Source: Maylandia zebra
Taxonomy: Eukaryota > Chordata > Actinopteri > Cichliformes > Cichlidae
Assembly: GCF_041146795.1 (NCBI RefSeq)
Contig: NC_135188.1
Coordinates: 2,299,919-2,363,918 of the forward strand
Length of the DNA: 64,000 bases
Direction of reading: 5' to 3'
Notes under the pieces: model-generated
Databases searched by the model: none
The model's input: the letters and a program-made list of their open reading frames with translations, nothing else
What the model was told of the DNA's origin: nothing
Program-made: the position numbers and the translations under genes
Shown here: positions 1 to 12,319 of the stretch, piece by piece
How the letters are laid out: each line of letters begins with the position of its first letter
Position numbering within the stretch: position 1 is the first letter of the stretch

Positions 1-1411
1 CCATTTGTCTCCGCCGCCATTTTCATTATGGGCTCTCTGGCTTTCCCAGCAAACACAACTCTGCTACAGACTTTGACTCTCGCACACATCACACTCCTTT
101 CTCTGCACGTGCTCGCTGCAAAAATGAGCGAGGAGAAGACAAATCGCTGTGATCGAGCAGGGAACTCTGTCACACTGATGGCAGAATACGATTTTGAACT
201 GATCGATCGAGCCCGTCGCTTTTCATAAGACATGCTCACCTATCTTGCGTCAAGTTGACAGAGGCAGAGCGCAGTGACCCATGAGTACAGCTCAGACCTG
301 AGACAGGAAATAATTCATCATCCACATCGAGGCTTAGCCGAGGAGACGCTCTTAAAGGGAGAGTCTGAGCTCGACTGCTAACAAGCAGGCAATATCACTA
401 AATTCAAGAATATTCACACAAACACAGGAACTACTTTATGTAGTTTTAAATAGAATTCTTATTAATATTATAAATAATAAATGTCCAGAAATGAGTCAAA
501 AATAAAGTCAACAAAGATTGATTTTTGAGTCTGACGCTGACAGAGATGGAGCGCTCTCATCATTGCAGTCTCAGCGCCTGTTACATCTTTGTCATTCACA
601 GATAGTCAAACTCACATCCACACCAAACCCACTCAGCAGGAACACAGCAAAACACTGAAAAAGAAAAAATCCCTACACGGGCTTGCGTCTTATCCCGAGC
701 GCGCGAGCTGCACCCAAACCCTGAATCTACTTCAGCCGCATCATAAAACTCGGATGTTCCCCAAATGAAAATCTGTGTTTTCCTTCCACGTTTTTCACCT
801 CGTTGTCCCACCTGAATTGGCTCAGCGATCCACCAGCGGGGCTCGCCCCACAGTTTAATAACCACAGCTCTCACAAGTGTTTCATGTCACATCATTAGGT
901 ACACCCAAACCCTGCAACTGAAGAAAGTTGTTTACGCCACAAACTGGTGTCTAAAATAAAAACAAATGGTTTACATTCTTTCCCACACTACACACACACT
1001 CTGAGGCCAAAGAGTAATTATAGCTGGCAGCCTTCCTGCTATTTGGTGCACTGAGTGCCGCTGGCCTTCTCGGTTCTGGTCTTCCTTGTTAACCATCGTT
1101 GCTTAGGATTTTTAGGGTGTTTGAACGCTCTCTGTTTACATTACATGAACATAAAACAAACAGTAAAAATGCTTCATTTACTCCTCAGCCCTCTTCTCTT
1201 TGCATGTGTTTATTACTTTAAGCAGGTTAGCTTAAAGTTAAGTCACAGACTGAAGTGAGTGGCAGCGTGTTAGCTGTGATTTACACCTATTTTTAGCAGG
1301 GCTGTTATTCTGGTGATGCCCAAAAAGGGGGTACATAAGTGTGTGTCTGGGAGTGTGTTTTCCTCTGTCTGTGTGTCTGGATTTCTTTATCCACATAAGC
1401 AGCTTCCTTAC
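1..1411 (-). other. xpr1 intron 2 (part)
   Basis: No exon, RNA gene or clear repeat seen. Open frames here are short and unlike any known protein. The first 900 bases are mixed composition with some CpG; nothing further can be supported. Confidence 0.7.
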
Positions 1412-3116
1412 CTTCTATAGATGGAGCTTGGTCCTGGGCAGCATATAGCATATCCTTGAATGCCTGATGAGGAAGAAGAGAAAACAAATATGAGTGTCTG
1501 CAAACAACAAAAACAAAAAGCGGCTTTGAGCAAAAGACATTCACAATTTCACAGAGCCTGTGATTTCACAGAGAGGGCTGCACATGTGCAAAGTGACTGT
1601 GGTTTGATTTAGATGGGATGATAAACAGCTAATTGCTTGAATTAGCTCATTATCTAAAATCCCATCAGTTGTAAAGGTGTGTTTACAGTAGATAAATGGG
1701 GTGATTAGAATAAACCATAAGGTGCCAGAAAATTGTTAGAAACATCTGCATACAGAGAAGGACCTTAAAAAGGACTTCAAGAGCTATTAACTAAATTACA
1801 GTAAAGACCAGGCAGCTGTTAACATTATAGACAAAGTCTGCACAGCATAAGCTTCATTTTAAAACGCCCGCTTGTTACTACATTATTGTGTTTGGTACAC
1901 TGAGCACTGTGAAATCATGTGATTATACATGAAAACATAAAAACACATACAAACCCCGAACCAAAGGGATATGAGTATGCCCCACCCTGCCCACTGCCTC
2001 TCACATAGTCCAGCCCGGCTCCAGGAAAAGTTTTCTTGAAAGACGGATGAATACAAAAGAATGACTCGGTGGACAGAGCACAGGTAGCACCTTTTATCCA
2101 AGGGTTCAGAAGAAACCCACGCACTATCACAGAGGTCTGTGCGTCCTGTGACCACCATGCTCTCTTCTGAACATGCAAAACCTGCACAAAACCATTCAAA
2201 TCATTCGTAGCCTTTCACATTTACCCTTTCTGAAGCCCTCGCTGCACTCAACAAGACTTACTGATGCTTATTCTCACTAGCACGTATATTGATCTCCCTT
2301 TAGCCCATCAAAGAGACTCATTACAGAACGAAAGCAGTGCTCTTAGGTGAGCCTAACTAGATCTAGTCAGTATATCTGAGCCTCACCCACTAACTTGGGC
2401 TCATTCCCAACCAGAGAGGTGACATTCCACGTCCCTGTGGCCAAACTTGTCAACTGGGAATTGGATGCCAGGACCTCTGCTCCTGACTGGCACCTGATCC
2501 ACATAGCACTAAAAGCTATGGCCCCTTCTGCAGGTATTGAGCCCACCGGAGGGCAGAAGCTGGGCCCAAGACCCAATTTGGAGCAAATTAGCCCCGACTA
2601 TACAGATACTGGGATAATCAAGCAAACCCCATACACAACAAAGAGGCAATTCATAGAGAGACAGTGGTAGCATAAAACATAATTGCCCTATGACTATATT
2701 ATAATGTGACAATTTATGAAATAAATAATTAAAGGAATAGCAGATTGACAAAAGCTGAGAGACAAACTGGCAGATACAAAGCAGAGATAGCAGCTGTGGT
2801 TAAACGGGGTCGCTTCTTTTCAGTGAGACTGATCGTGAAGATAATGGAAACAGACGACTGCATGCTGGCTCGTTTGGACATTTCCTCATAACTTTTTTCA
2901 CAATAAGGACATCTTTGTAACCAAACTGATCCAGAATAAGAGGAAAAAAGGAAATTATAATTTTGGACTTTTCTTTAAATTAATTGTGAAGTAAAATCTG
3001 AGCTTTGCACCAAATTTCATGTTTCAGGTAAAACATAGGTGCCAATATATGTGCTGTCATTATCATCTCTGTCTGGGGTCAACATGGAAGAGACAGAGAG
3101 GACTGTGAGGACTCCT

Positions 3117-3211
<95 letters not shown>

Positions 3212-6200
3212 CCACTCAGAAATCCAGTGCATTAGCTGAAGCCTGGACTGTTGATACTTGATACTAAGTTCCTCTGTGAATTATATGCAGTGAGACTGCA
3301 GCTCTGGAGCCTAATCCTGGAGGTAAACATTTCTTTATGCAGCATTCGCCCCATTTTGTCTGATTAAAATCACAAAGGGACCAACTGTGGACTCACACAC
3401 AGCTCGCTGATGTCCAGTTAATAACTAACAGTTAGCAGCTGATATGGTCATGTGATAGGTGGGAAGTAGAAGTACAGATTCAGATGGAGGGGGGGTTCAT
3501 TAAGGTGGAGGCATTGCCATGGCGATGGCTGTGACGGGAAAGGGGGGCAGGGTGTCTTGGGACGGAGATAAATTTGCAGTAATCATTGGTGAAACCTGTA
3601 GACAATAACTAAGCCAAAGCTTTCAGGGCCATCAGTTAGAATTACTAAACATTAACATGACGATGTGGCATACTCACATCTGAGATGGGCTCCAGCCGCC
3701 CACCCCCATGACCCTGCACTGGATAAGTGGAAGAGGATCAATGGATTCATGCATGGATGGAAGAGGATGGATGGATGGATGCATGGATGGATGCATGCGT
3801 GGATGCATGGATGCATGGATGGATGGATGGATGCATGGATGGATGGATGCATGGGTGGATGGATGCATGCGTGGATGGATGGATGGATAGATGCATGCAT
3901 GGATGCATGGATGGATGCATGGCCCACACCAGATTTATGTCACTATTGAAACTAGACCTCTATAGCAGAGTATCCATGTTAGTGAATACTGTATGTGGAC
4001 TTCAATCCTTTAAATGCTGAATCATGTTGAGAGGACACTAGCCAAAATATTTGGCCAAATCATTGCTCTGTGATGCTTGAGATCGTGCTTGAGGAAGTGC
4101 GAAGCGTACATTATTAGTCTGAAGGGATCTATGGATCACTTCAATCTGCAGCTCAGCGTCTGAGTGGATGCCTGCATGTAAAGCGAACATGGGAGGAGAG
4201 GATAAAGGGAGGGGAGGAGGGGAGCAGAGGGCAGGTCTGGTCGGGGACCAGATGTCCTCCCAGTGGGGGAGGAACGATGAGGTGAGGATGCAAGGAAGGA
4301 GGGAGGTATAGAGATGGGGCCTCTCAGCAGTTGCCATGCCATGCCTGTTGTATACATAATGTTCAAATTGTTGCGCAGTGCTGATAAATCATACTTTCAC
4401 TGAACAGGGTACAGTTACGTTTCTGTAATGGCTACAACGACACAAAGCTCGCTGCGCTTGTTTAGACCTTTAAATCACTCAGATTAATTACAGAAAGGCA
4501 AGACTTGACCTTTGAACAGTCACTGAAATCACACACATCCCTGTTATTCTGCAACACTTTGCTCGTTTGAATTGTAAATGTGAGTCTCTGCGTGCACTCT
4601 CCTCCTCCTCCTCATCTAAGCTTACATGAGTGATTAGGCTGCTGAGCTAAATGCAAAAGTGTCCTTGTTCTCTCGCCCACACACATACACGCACACACCT
4701 GAATCACTGTCCTTCATCTGTTCTCATAACTGTGCTGCTCAATACAGCTGCCAAACACAATTGTTACTTACTGTCTACATCTTACCTGCGCTAATATATT
4801 CACGTTTGAAAAACTCACTAAATTGTACCTGTTGTTGTAAGATTTCATCATGTTGCATCACATTTAAAGGGAAAAATCTTATCAGGCTGCAGTTTGGCAT
4901 AAATCTGGGGTTGGCAGGACATACACACCTCCATATCAAACAGCTGTTTAGCATACAGGTTTATAACTGCAGTCCTACAGGATAAAGCAAACACCTAATT
5001 GCCCAATCACTCAATTGGCTTGTCAATGCTTCCACATTTGAATGAGGTGCGTTACTAACTAGAGCCTCTATATGCTGGAACAGCCACTTTGCTGCATCCT
5101 TTTCATCTGCATAGAAACCGGCTGACCAATCTAAATGGGCGCCACAGTTTTCCACACTAAAGGGCGCTCTTTAAAAGTGAAAACTGTGCAGCAGGTTAAT
5201 GAGTTCAACCAGCACACAAAGCCAAGAACATAACTTCAAACCACAGTCAGTTTGGATGAGACTGACAGAATGAGCAGAAGTGTCGCGGCTTCTACATGAA
5301 AACGATGCTGCAGGAATGATGTCAGCGTGTCATTACTACAATGCAACAGTCGCATCTGTGTGCGACGGCTTCACCAAAACAACAGCCCACGAAGTGATGC
5401 AGCTTGGGTTGCATCACAGCAGCATATCAAAGCTTTTGCATCTCCCAGAATAAAAAAATTCATTTCTGCTTCATCTAAGTGACTCACTTCTCTGAAGTCG
5501 ACCGAGTTCAGTTTAGCTTCATGTTTGGCCCTATCTGCCAACTCGTTTCAGAGGAAAATCCAATTCTTCTAATGAAGTGTCCGTCATCTATAGGTGTGAG
5601 TCCTCTCCCACCCCGCCCACTCAGTGTGTGGTCACAGAGGTCGCACAAAGACTGAAGACTCCCACGATGACATAAATACACGAACACATTCTCGGTCAAC
5701 AAACTATATATGATTCAGATCGGAGCAAGAGTATGAAGTGCAGACACAGGAGAGCAACTCTCCTACATCATTTAAAAATAGGAGCTTACATATGTGACGA
5801 GAACATGTTTGTAAAGACTGTTTATTTTAAATGGTTAAAAAAATGTAAATACTAACTACCGGCTACACGAGTCAGTCATCAGTGATCAATCACAGCTGTG
5901 TTTTAAAGGATTCGTCATTCGCCTTTCAGTTCTCATGTCTAATTTCTGGATCACATGCAGAGACGATAAGAGTCGATCACTGAATACAATAAAGAAAAAA
6001 GGACATATTATAGAACTCAGCTGGCTTTAATAATAGCTCTTCCTTAAGTGCATTAATATTATCAACTTAAATGTCAAATTCAAGATTATGTCCCAGAAAA
6101 GAGCAACCATAAAACCAACACTAATCACAGAGAAAATATATCATCCATCTCAGGTCAGCGAGTGCTGCACTGAATACTGGAGGTGTAAAATGGCTGGTAT

Positions 6201-7682
6201 GGCCATGCATCTGTCCCTGGGCTTCAGTGTGCTTCAGTCTGTACATACAAAGACAACATACTGCACTCGCATGCATGCTAATCACCATTTTTTAATTTTT
6301 AAATAAATTTTCCCAGGTTTCCCAGCTATGCCTATTAATTTTTTCTTTCCTTTTAATTATAGTGTCCAAAGATGTTTTCATTGCACAACAATGACAGCAT
6401 ATCATGTTGTCAAGAGCAAGAGATCCAAATGTCTGCTGTACCAACAGACCAGCTTAACATCATCATTCAGGGCAGGATACCAAAATAAAACCGGCGCACT
6501 GAGCTTCTGTTGAGTCTGGGCTGCTGAGGGTGAAGAGAACGGGGTCTTTGTCTATAATTCATAGAGTCAAATGGAAGTGAGCAGTCTGTCCTGTCAATGC
6601 ATGTCTGCACTAAAGCTCTCACTGTAGAGCCAGCAAGAAGTGGGGTGTGAAATTAAAATACTCTTCAAGTAGTGTACAACACTCAACAACAAAAAAGCAT
6701 GTGTGCACACAAAGATGTTGCTCTAAATCAACAGATATCAAAACCAGACAGGTTAGACGAAGCCCTGCAGGCTGATTCACAGACAGCTATTCCCGGTTGA
6801 CTGAGAAAAATGATAATAAACATCATTTTAGTCTCAAAGTCTTGCAAAAAAATATGCTTTCTTATATTTTTGACTCGTTAGAAATGTGAAATTTTTGGAA
6901 CACATTGCACTCAATTGGTGGAAGAGATATAACCTTTGTCTTTAGTTAGAGTGATGAAAATAAATGTTAATAATTTAAGGAGGTGATTTTTTTTTTTTTT
7001 TTTTTTTTTGGGGGGGGGGGGTCTTTGGACAAAGAGCGTCTTTTATTATTATTTTTTTAACAATGCACCATCAGTTAACATGATGATAAAAAATGATGTG
7101 ACCGAACAAAAAGAAATGTTGAAAATTGGGTTGTTTTGCAAAGAAATGTGAAAAATAAACACAAAGACAATCTTCAGTTTTTTGTTTTGTGTGAAGCTCT
7201 CCATAATTGTTAAAATAAAGAAAATAATAATAACTTTAATTTTTTCCACAGTATGAAAAAAATGTTTTGTTTTTTTAATCAAACAGAGTTTTTATGTTTA
7301 TTTTCATATGTGTTAAAATCAACAAACAGCAATAACAAACGCTGAATGCTCCCCATGGCTCTTAACAACCGCAGTCAATTTCCCCTCCATAAACAATAGG
7401 CATCCCTTATCTTTCCCGTCGTTTATTGCCCTCAGGAGCAGGCTTTACTGAAACTGGAAAAAATAAATCAAACTTAAAACACTTTACATTTTCTCTTAGT
7501 TAATCGCGACTCTTTTCTTCCAGTTTCCTGAAGCTCTATGAAAGCAGGTTCGTTTTGGTCAGCGTCCGTTCCCACCTTAAATTCATTTTTAAAAAACATA
7601 AATTCTGCTTTACCTCATACTGAAGATACTGTTTCCTCCACTCTGGAGTGATATGGGACGAAAGATGCTCCGCGAATTTCAT
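1..7682 (-). CDS. xpr1: xpr1, SPX-domain phosphate exporter, 5' coding part (partial gene, continues beyond the left edge)
   Basis: Two minus-strand coding exons join to the first 40 residues of XPR1: exon 1 (7682-7614) and exon 2 (1463-1412). Translation starts [10 protein letters not shown] and continues through PEWRKQY and then [17 protein letters not shown], differing from the remembered human protein at only a few positions. The family is a multi-pass plasma-membrane protein that exports inorganic phosphate; its cytosolic N-terminal SPX domain senses inositol pyrophosphates. Only the first part of SPX is present here. All membrane segments and the EXS domain lie to the left of position 1. 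Borders are canonical (exon 1 ends gag|gtaaag; exon 2 is preceded by catcag and ends gaag|gtaagg, with one base carried over). The ATG at 7682-7680 has A at -3. Teleosts can carry xpr1a and xpr1b; I cannot say which this is. Confidence 0.93.
1412..1463 (-). CDS. xpr1: xpr1 coding exon 2 (residues 24-40)
   Basis: 52 nt: 17 codons ([17 protein letters not shown]) plus one base. A pyrimidine-rich acceptor ending catcag precedes it and a gtaagg donor follows. The phase fits exon 1. Exon 3 of the family is not recognisable in 1-1411 and must lie beyond the window. Confidence 0.92.
2340..2580 (-). mobile_element. Rex3/RTE-like LINE fragment, start of the endonuclease region
   Basis: Read on the minus strand, one frame contains [18 protein letters not shown] followed by text recalling the RTE/Rex3 endonuclease start (GTWNVTSL, then a stretch ending in a 'D-IVGL' type motif). 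The DNA cacagggacgtggaatgtcacctctctgg is very like the copies common in teleost genomes. No full frame survives, and the copy stops at about 2340. Identification is from memory of the family, without alignment. Confidence 0.6.
3119..3208. repeat. (TG)45 microsatellite
   Basis: Ninety bases of uninterrupted TG dinucleotide inside xpr1 intron 1. Its perfect state suggests high length variability and possible Z-DNA formation. Confidence 0.98.
3750..3921. repeat. ATGG/ATGC tandem array
   Basis: About 170 bases made of 4-bp ATGG units interspersed with ATGC, giving higher-order units such as ATGGATGC. It keeps open frames on both strands (Met-Asp-Gly-Trp and Met-His-Pro-Ser type), which are repeat artefacts rather than genes. 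Confidence 0.95.
6987..7021. repeat. T23 then G12 homopolymer pair
   Basis: Twenty-three T directly followed by twelve G. Such runs are prone to assembly error and could form structured DNA. Confidence 0.9.
7614..7682 (-). CDS. xpr1: xpr1 coding exon 1 (residues 1-23)
   Basis: 69 nt, 23 whole codons from the ATG, ending in phase 0 at a gtaaag donor. It encodes the first SPX helix (MKFAEHL...). It sits at the edge of a CpG-rich stretch that continues to about 8100, as expected for a first exon. Confidence 0.93.
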
Positions 7683-8110
7683 TTTGCCGGAACAAGAGTC
7701 CTCCTCAAAGCGCTGTTAAATCCGAGCGCGGCTGTCCCCTTCCCCGTCGACGCGACTTTTATTTTATCAGTCAACTTGCTGGCTCAACATGCGGCGCGTC
7801 AGCGCGGCACACTGCGCTCCTGCTCACTCCACTTCTGGCTCGTCCCGGTCTGCGCACTCCCTGCAGATCCCGTCCCGCATACTATTTCATGGGAGAGACA
7901 ACGAGAACAACAACAGTGGCCTCCCTTTAACAGGTGGTCGGGCGACAGGTTACTGGAGCCGGTGAAAGTGGCTCAGTGACTTTGCTCGGTCCCTCCCTGG
8001 GCAAGTCTGGGGACACTGCGGTCCGCCATCGCTATGAACCGCTGTGACGTGGTTGCGTCAGCAGAGCGCGCAGTGTAACTCGGACACTGTTGGGACCTCG
8101 TGAAAACTGT
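7683..8110 (-). promoter_or_regulatory. CpG-rich 5' flank and probable promoter/5' UTR of xpr1
   Basis: Directly upstream of the xpr1 ATG the sequence is unusually CpG-rich for this window (many gcgcg, cgtc and ccgtc words between about 7660 and 8100). A TGACGT CRE half-site lies at 8045-8050 with a nearby tgcgtca. No TATA box is placed convincingly. This composition is typical of a broad housekeeping promoter; the transcription start cannot be set from sequence alone. Confidence 0.55.
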
Positions 8111-9590
8111 TAGTGGTGCACCGTGGGACCCCTCACAGTCTTCGCTTCACTTTATTTCCTTTGGGGTTTTGTACAGTAGTTAGAGAGGCAACTGTCTGCT
8201 GTGTGTTTCTACAAAAAGAAGAAGGAATAAAGTTTTTTACTTTTTTAAAGATATATAAATATATATTTAAACTGACCAACCAACAGTAATAACTCATTTA
8301 AAACTTATACAGTTTTTCTTTAACTAAAACGTGTCTGTGAGGTTTATCTCTCTGCAGATAATATGGCAGAAAGTCACGTAGACAACAAATTATACGCACT
8401 TTGATGCTTAATGTAAGCTGCTTGTAGCTTTCGGTCTAAAAACAGGTTCACAAGAACACGAAAACAGGCTACCACTAGCTTTGTAAAAATATCCTCATTA
8501 ATACTGTTAATATACTGGGAAGTTCCCCGTGTTTACCGCATATGAAGTAGAACAGAAACAGAAAGATACGAACCAGAAATAATTCGGAAGTTGAGCTTTT
8601 TCTCAAAGAGGAAAAAAACGTTTAATTTAATAGAAACGTTATTGACTTAAGCTTAGGCTACTCGATTACTGAATCCATTTTCGTCCTGGTGAACGTGATG
8701 AGCGACATCATGTACTTGGGATAAAAAGTGCCAAACGCAAAAATAAAACATCTTTGTGTTAATAGCACCATCTGCTGGACACGATATGTTAATACATTGT
8801 TTTCACAAAGCTGAATGTTGTGGCAGGTGTCGCAAACATTCAGGTTGATTAATATGTGCTGCAGTAGAGTCCAAGTAGAATTAAAACATTTATAAAAAAT
8901 GTGGTGGACAGAAAATCGTCGTTAAAAAGTTTTAAATTGAGGCCTTTAAAGGGTTTTTCTGCCCGAACGAATGTGAATGGAGTTTGTTTTAGAACTTAGA
9001 TTTGATGCTATTTATTTATCCATAACTATTGTTGCAATTCATTACTGCTCTTTTTTAAACTTGGTCTTTTTAAACTGTATTGCTTATTGCACTGTAGAGG
9101 CTGGTGAGAAACCGTATTTCGTTTCAGGCTGAGTAACACCAGAGCAAATGTCAATAAACTTCTTGAGTCTTAAAATTAAGCTATTACCTTCTTGTCTGTA
9201 GTTATCCTCATTTTAGGATAATGAGAGTCCCTTATAAAACAGAACCCATCGCATGCACACATATCACACTAAAATGTTCTACCAGGAAATGTCTGTGATG
9301 GAGTATACAGTGAATGGACGGGCTGTCCAATCCTTGTATTTTTCTTCCAAGTTTCCAGACCCTCATTTTTAGCCACTTTGTTACTAACAGTCTGCCACAA
9401 AAACGCAATTTGTTCTATTTGTTTTAGGGGAACTTGTGAAAAATGTCTAAGCTCACACAGTTTGATGGATATCTGGACTCAGACTGGACTAGGTACCAAC
9501 AAGGTGATTCCTAAAAACGTTGCATATCTCAGCATGGTGAGCAGCATGCTTTTTGTTTTGTTTTTTAAGGAGGAAGAAAAAACGGAGGAA
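8111..9590. other. Intergenic spacer, xpr1 side
   Basis: AT-rich sequence with no exon or structured RNA seen. Around 9085-9170 there is a faint likeness to LINE-type 3' ends (ending aatgtcaataaacttcttgag), too weak to annotate separately. Confidence 0.5.
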
Positions 9591-9805
9591 ACTGGACAAA
9601 TATTGGACAATAAGTGGCAAGAAGGGGAAAAAGTCCAGGAAAGACCTGACACGGTACCTGATAGAAACATTTGGCCCTGCAGCTGAAGGACCATTAGAAA
9701 TGATCTGTGTAATAGCGGCTGCCAAAAAGACAACGAGGAAAGGCTGAGGTGTGTCTTATTATTACTTAAGAACTAGGAAATAAACTCGACTAGACATCTT
9801 GTCAA

Positions 9806-10079
9806 ATGAAACTGCGAAAACAAAAAGTACCATCCCATTTTGATCCACCTTGCCATACCACCTGGAAAGCATCTGAGCAACTGGCTTCATTTGTTAGCAT
9901 GACAATGACCCCAACCTCACTGCTAATGCAGCAAAAGCATATCTGGACAGAAAAACATGGACTGGCCTTCAACATTATTGAAGCAGCGTGACAGAGAAGA
10001 GAACAACAGGCAGCCAACATCCAAAGAAGAGCTTTGAATGTCCTTCAAGAAGCCCTGAGAACTATTGCTGAAGACTCCT
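9806..10079 (+). pseudogene. Tc1/mariner transposase C-terminal half, broken
   Basis: The best-preserved coding part of the surrounding transposon copy. It changes frame at least once, ends in stops, and has lost the stretch between the second and third catalytic acidic residues. It cannot encode a working transposase. Confidence 0.55.
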
Positions 10080-10081
10080 TA

Positions 10082-11583
10082 CACAGCAAATCCAGCATGT
10101 CCAAATTAACACTGTCGGATTTGATTTCAACACTATTAAAGTGTCTATATGGGTCCACACCAGAGAGTGTTAATTTAACTCTTTTTGGAGAGTTGGTACG
10201 TTAACTCTGATTTAGTGTTAAACACCAAATCTGTCTGGAGTTGATAATTTAACACTTGGTGTTAAGAGTTTATATATTAACTCTCAAAGAGTATTTTAGT
10301 TTAACCACGTAAGAGTTATCTTCTAATTCACTCTAAAAAGCGGGAATTTTACTGTTCTGAACTTCTAGAAATTTCTTTTGGAAATAAACATTTACTAAAA
10401 AGACGCAATGGTTTTTGAAAAACATTTATTCTGAACTGTGCACCACAATTTCAAAACATTTTCTGAAAGACGTAACAGTATACATGTTCTCACTTTCATT
10501 AGAATTTTGTTTATCAAAAGGTCTGACATGGTAAATGCAAATAACAGCATCTCATCACTTATTTCTTCAATACAATATGCATGTCCTTCATTCATCCCTT
10601 TGTGGAACTTCAACGCACTTCTGCTCTCCCCCATATTCCATCTTCACAAGCATATCCTGTGCGGAGATTGAATAAAAATTAGTTGACACTAATTAATGGC
10701 ACAAATAATCCAGTAAACAATTGCAGCACAGTAAAAAAAAAAAAAGGAATCCTCTTTGAGCCATTACTTGTGTAAAGTATTTTCCCAAAAGACAAGGACA
10801 CAGGCAACAGGTAATACTGAACTAAATGTAAAACCTCAACCTTTTTCATTTTTACCTAAACTGTGTGCACAAAACTCTGGAGGGATCTATGCTAACGTAG
10901 AATCCAGTCAGGACGTCAGCTACTGCTGTTTGCTCGTTTTTTTTTTTATGGGCGATCGTTTTCAGGCTTCAAGTAGCACCATTATACCAACATTTCACAT
11001 TCTAGACATTGTTTTAGGTGTATTTGACCAAAAGTTTGACTGAAAATTCACATGCAAGCTTTTTTCAAGGCTGTGGTATTTGCCCGCAAACAATACCTTT
11101 CAGCTAGCTAAAACAGAATATTATGCTATCAGCGAGCAACATGGCTAATGCCTTTCACACAGCTTTGTCTCAACTCCAAAGAGCCACAGAAGTAAAAGCT
11201 CATAATAATAATTGAAACAATCTTTGAAAACATGACTTACCAAGCATGGCAAACAACTCAAATATGTAGAGCAAAATGTTCTGAAACGGCTTCACTTCAG
11301 CTTCGATTGGAGCCGTGCTGGGGGCGGAGTCTGTGAATTTACTCTGTTGGTGTCATAGCCCCTGTAGGAGTTCAGAGTTAAGAGGTCAGGAGTTAATGTT
11401 TCCATTGTAACACCTCCAGATTTGACAGAGAAACACTCATTTTTAACACTCGATTTTAACTACTATCATTTTACACCTCAGAGTTACATTAAAAGAATGT
11501 GACTCTGCTTAGAGTAAAATTAACTCTACTTTTGCAAGAAGACTATTAACACCAAAACATTTAACACTTTTGAATTTGCTGTG
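10082..11583. mobile_element. 1.5-kb TA-flanked terminal-inverted-repeat element inserted in the Tc1/mariner copy
   Basis: Termini are CACAGCAAATCCA on the left and the inverted complement of CACAGCAAATTCA on the right, flanked by TA at 10080-10081 and 11584-11585. Both subterminal regions are crowded with GTTAAC, AGTGTTAA and TTAACTCT words (10100-10340 and 11400-11575). The interior has only short frames on either strand with no transposase likeness, so it looks non-autonomous. Removing it rejoins the two halves of the older transposon, which shows it is a later insertion. The superfamily is not certain; the TA duplication favours Tc1/mariner mobilisation. Confidence 0.7.
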
Positions 11584-11830
11584 TACAGACAGGACGAGAA
11601 AGCTTACTACAGAGATTTCGGGCTATGAGGAATAACTGTGTTCAAAACAAATATTGACTTTCAAAGTCATTAGAATGGAACAGACTTTGTTTTTGCCTTA
11701 TAGGCTTTATTTTGATTTATCTTTGCAGATTTGTTTAATCAGTTGTTGTGCCCATTTCCAATTTTCCAGCAGAATATAAAGAAATGGCTGTACTTTACGT
11801 AGTTTTTTATTTTTATTTGAGGAGATTTCA

Positions 11831-12319
11831 AGAAACATTTTTCCACCCAAAGTATCAACAAACCCACTGCAAGCTACTTTAGCGCTTAAGTTAGCCAGCT
11901 AATATATATTATTCGGTGTCCGCTGACCTACGATAACGTGACATGTACACAGCAACCAGAAAAAAACTCAAACATTTTATTTTCATTTAGACAATATTTA
12001 GTTTTTGTTTAATCATTCATAACAAATATACAGAAAAGCGCGTGTTCGCGTCTTTACTCGCACCAGAGTCGGAACCTTTCTTACTAACAGCGATTTTTTA
12101 CCGGCGCTTTTAAATTGACAGTACCAGCCACGGACCAACGGCAGAAAGAGATCCGACTGTTGCGGATTTGCTACGATAACGGATTAAAATCCAAGTCTTT
12201 GCTGAAACACTTTGCAGACATAATATAAATAACAGGCAGCTGCTCTCCGTACGCTTCTCCGCGTTTCTCACGGAGATCCGCGGCTCCCGTCGTTTGAGAC
12301 GCTATAAACAATAATAACA
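11831..12319 (+). promoter_or_regulatory. acbd6 5' flank and probable promoter/5' UTR
   Basis: The last 250 bases before the acbd6 ATG become GC- and CpG-richer (for example 12240-12300, gtacgcttctccgcgtttctcacgg) than the AT-rich DNA before it. I see no clear TATA or CCAAT box. The start site must lie here or just upstream, since the ATG exon has no acceptor-like sequence in front of it. Confidence 0.4.

Larger units (their letters stand above)
1464..7613 (-). other. xpr1 intron 1 (6.15 kb)
   Basis: Non-coding stretch between xpr1 exons 1 and 2. It holds a LINE fragment (2340-2580), a long (TG)n (3119-3208), an ATGG/ATGC tandem array (3750-3921) and a T-then-G homopolymer pair (6987-7021). 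Nothing else is recognised; 4000-6900 is AT-rich unique-looking sequence. Confidence 0.75.
9590..11830 (+). mobile_element. Degenerate Tc1/mariner-type transposon copy, interrupted
   Basis: Remnants of a Tc1/mariner-like transposase run on the plus strand. At 9898-9960 a frame reads HDNDPNLTANAAKAYLD, the DNDP-type block around the second catalytic Asp of these enzymes. Downstream, 10010-10075 keeps the 'cagccaacatccaaagaagagctt...gtccttcaagaagcc' section, with frameshifts and a missing Pro-Asp-Leu-Asn block. The copy resumes after an insertion at about 11587 (gacgagaaagcttactacagag) and fades near 11830. Stops and frameshifts make it non-functional. The outer limits are estimates. Confidence 0.6.

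Noticed and set aside
1..1411. Search for xpr1 exon 3
   Set aside because: No minus-strand frame shows the expected SPX continuation; it must be beyond the left edge.
3652..4020. Open frames rich in His/Pro/Ser or Met/Asp/Gly/Trp on both strands
   Set aside because: Produced by the ATGG/ATGC tandem array; present in several frames at once and of simple composition.
7653..7979. 108-codon plus-strand frame over xpr1 exon 1
   Set aside because: Antisense to xpr1 exon 1 and its CpG-rich flank; no similarity recognised.
9085..9172. Possible LINE 3' end (…aatgtcaataaacttcttgagtc)
   Set aside because: Similarity is short and from memory only; no coding part or target duplication seen.
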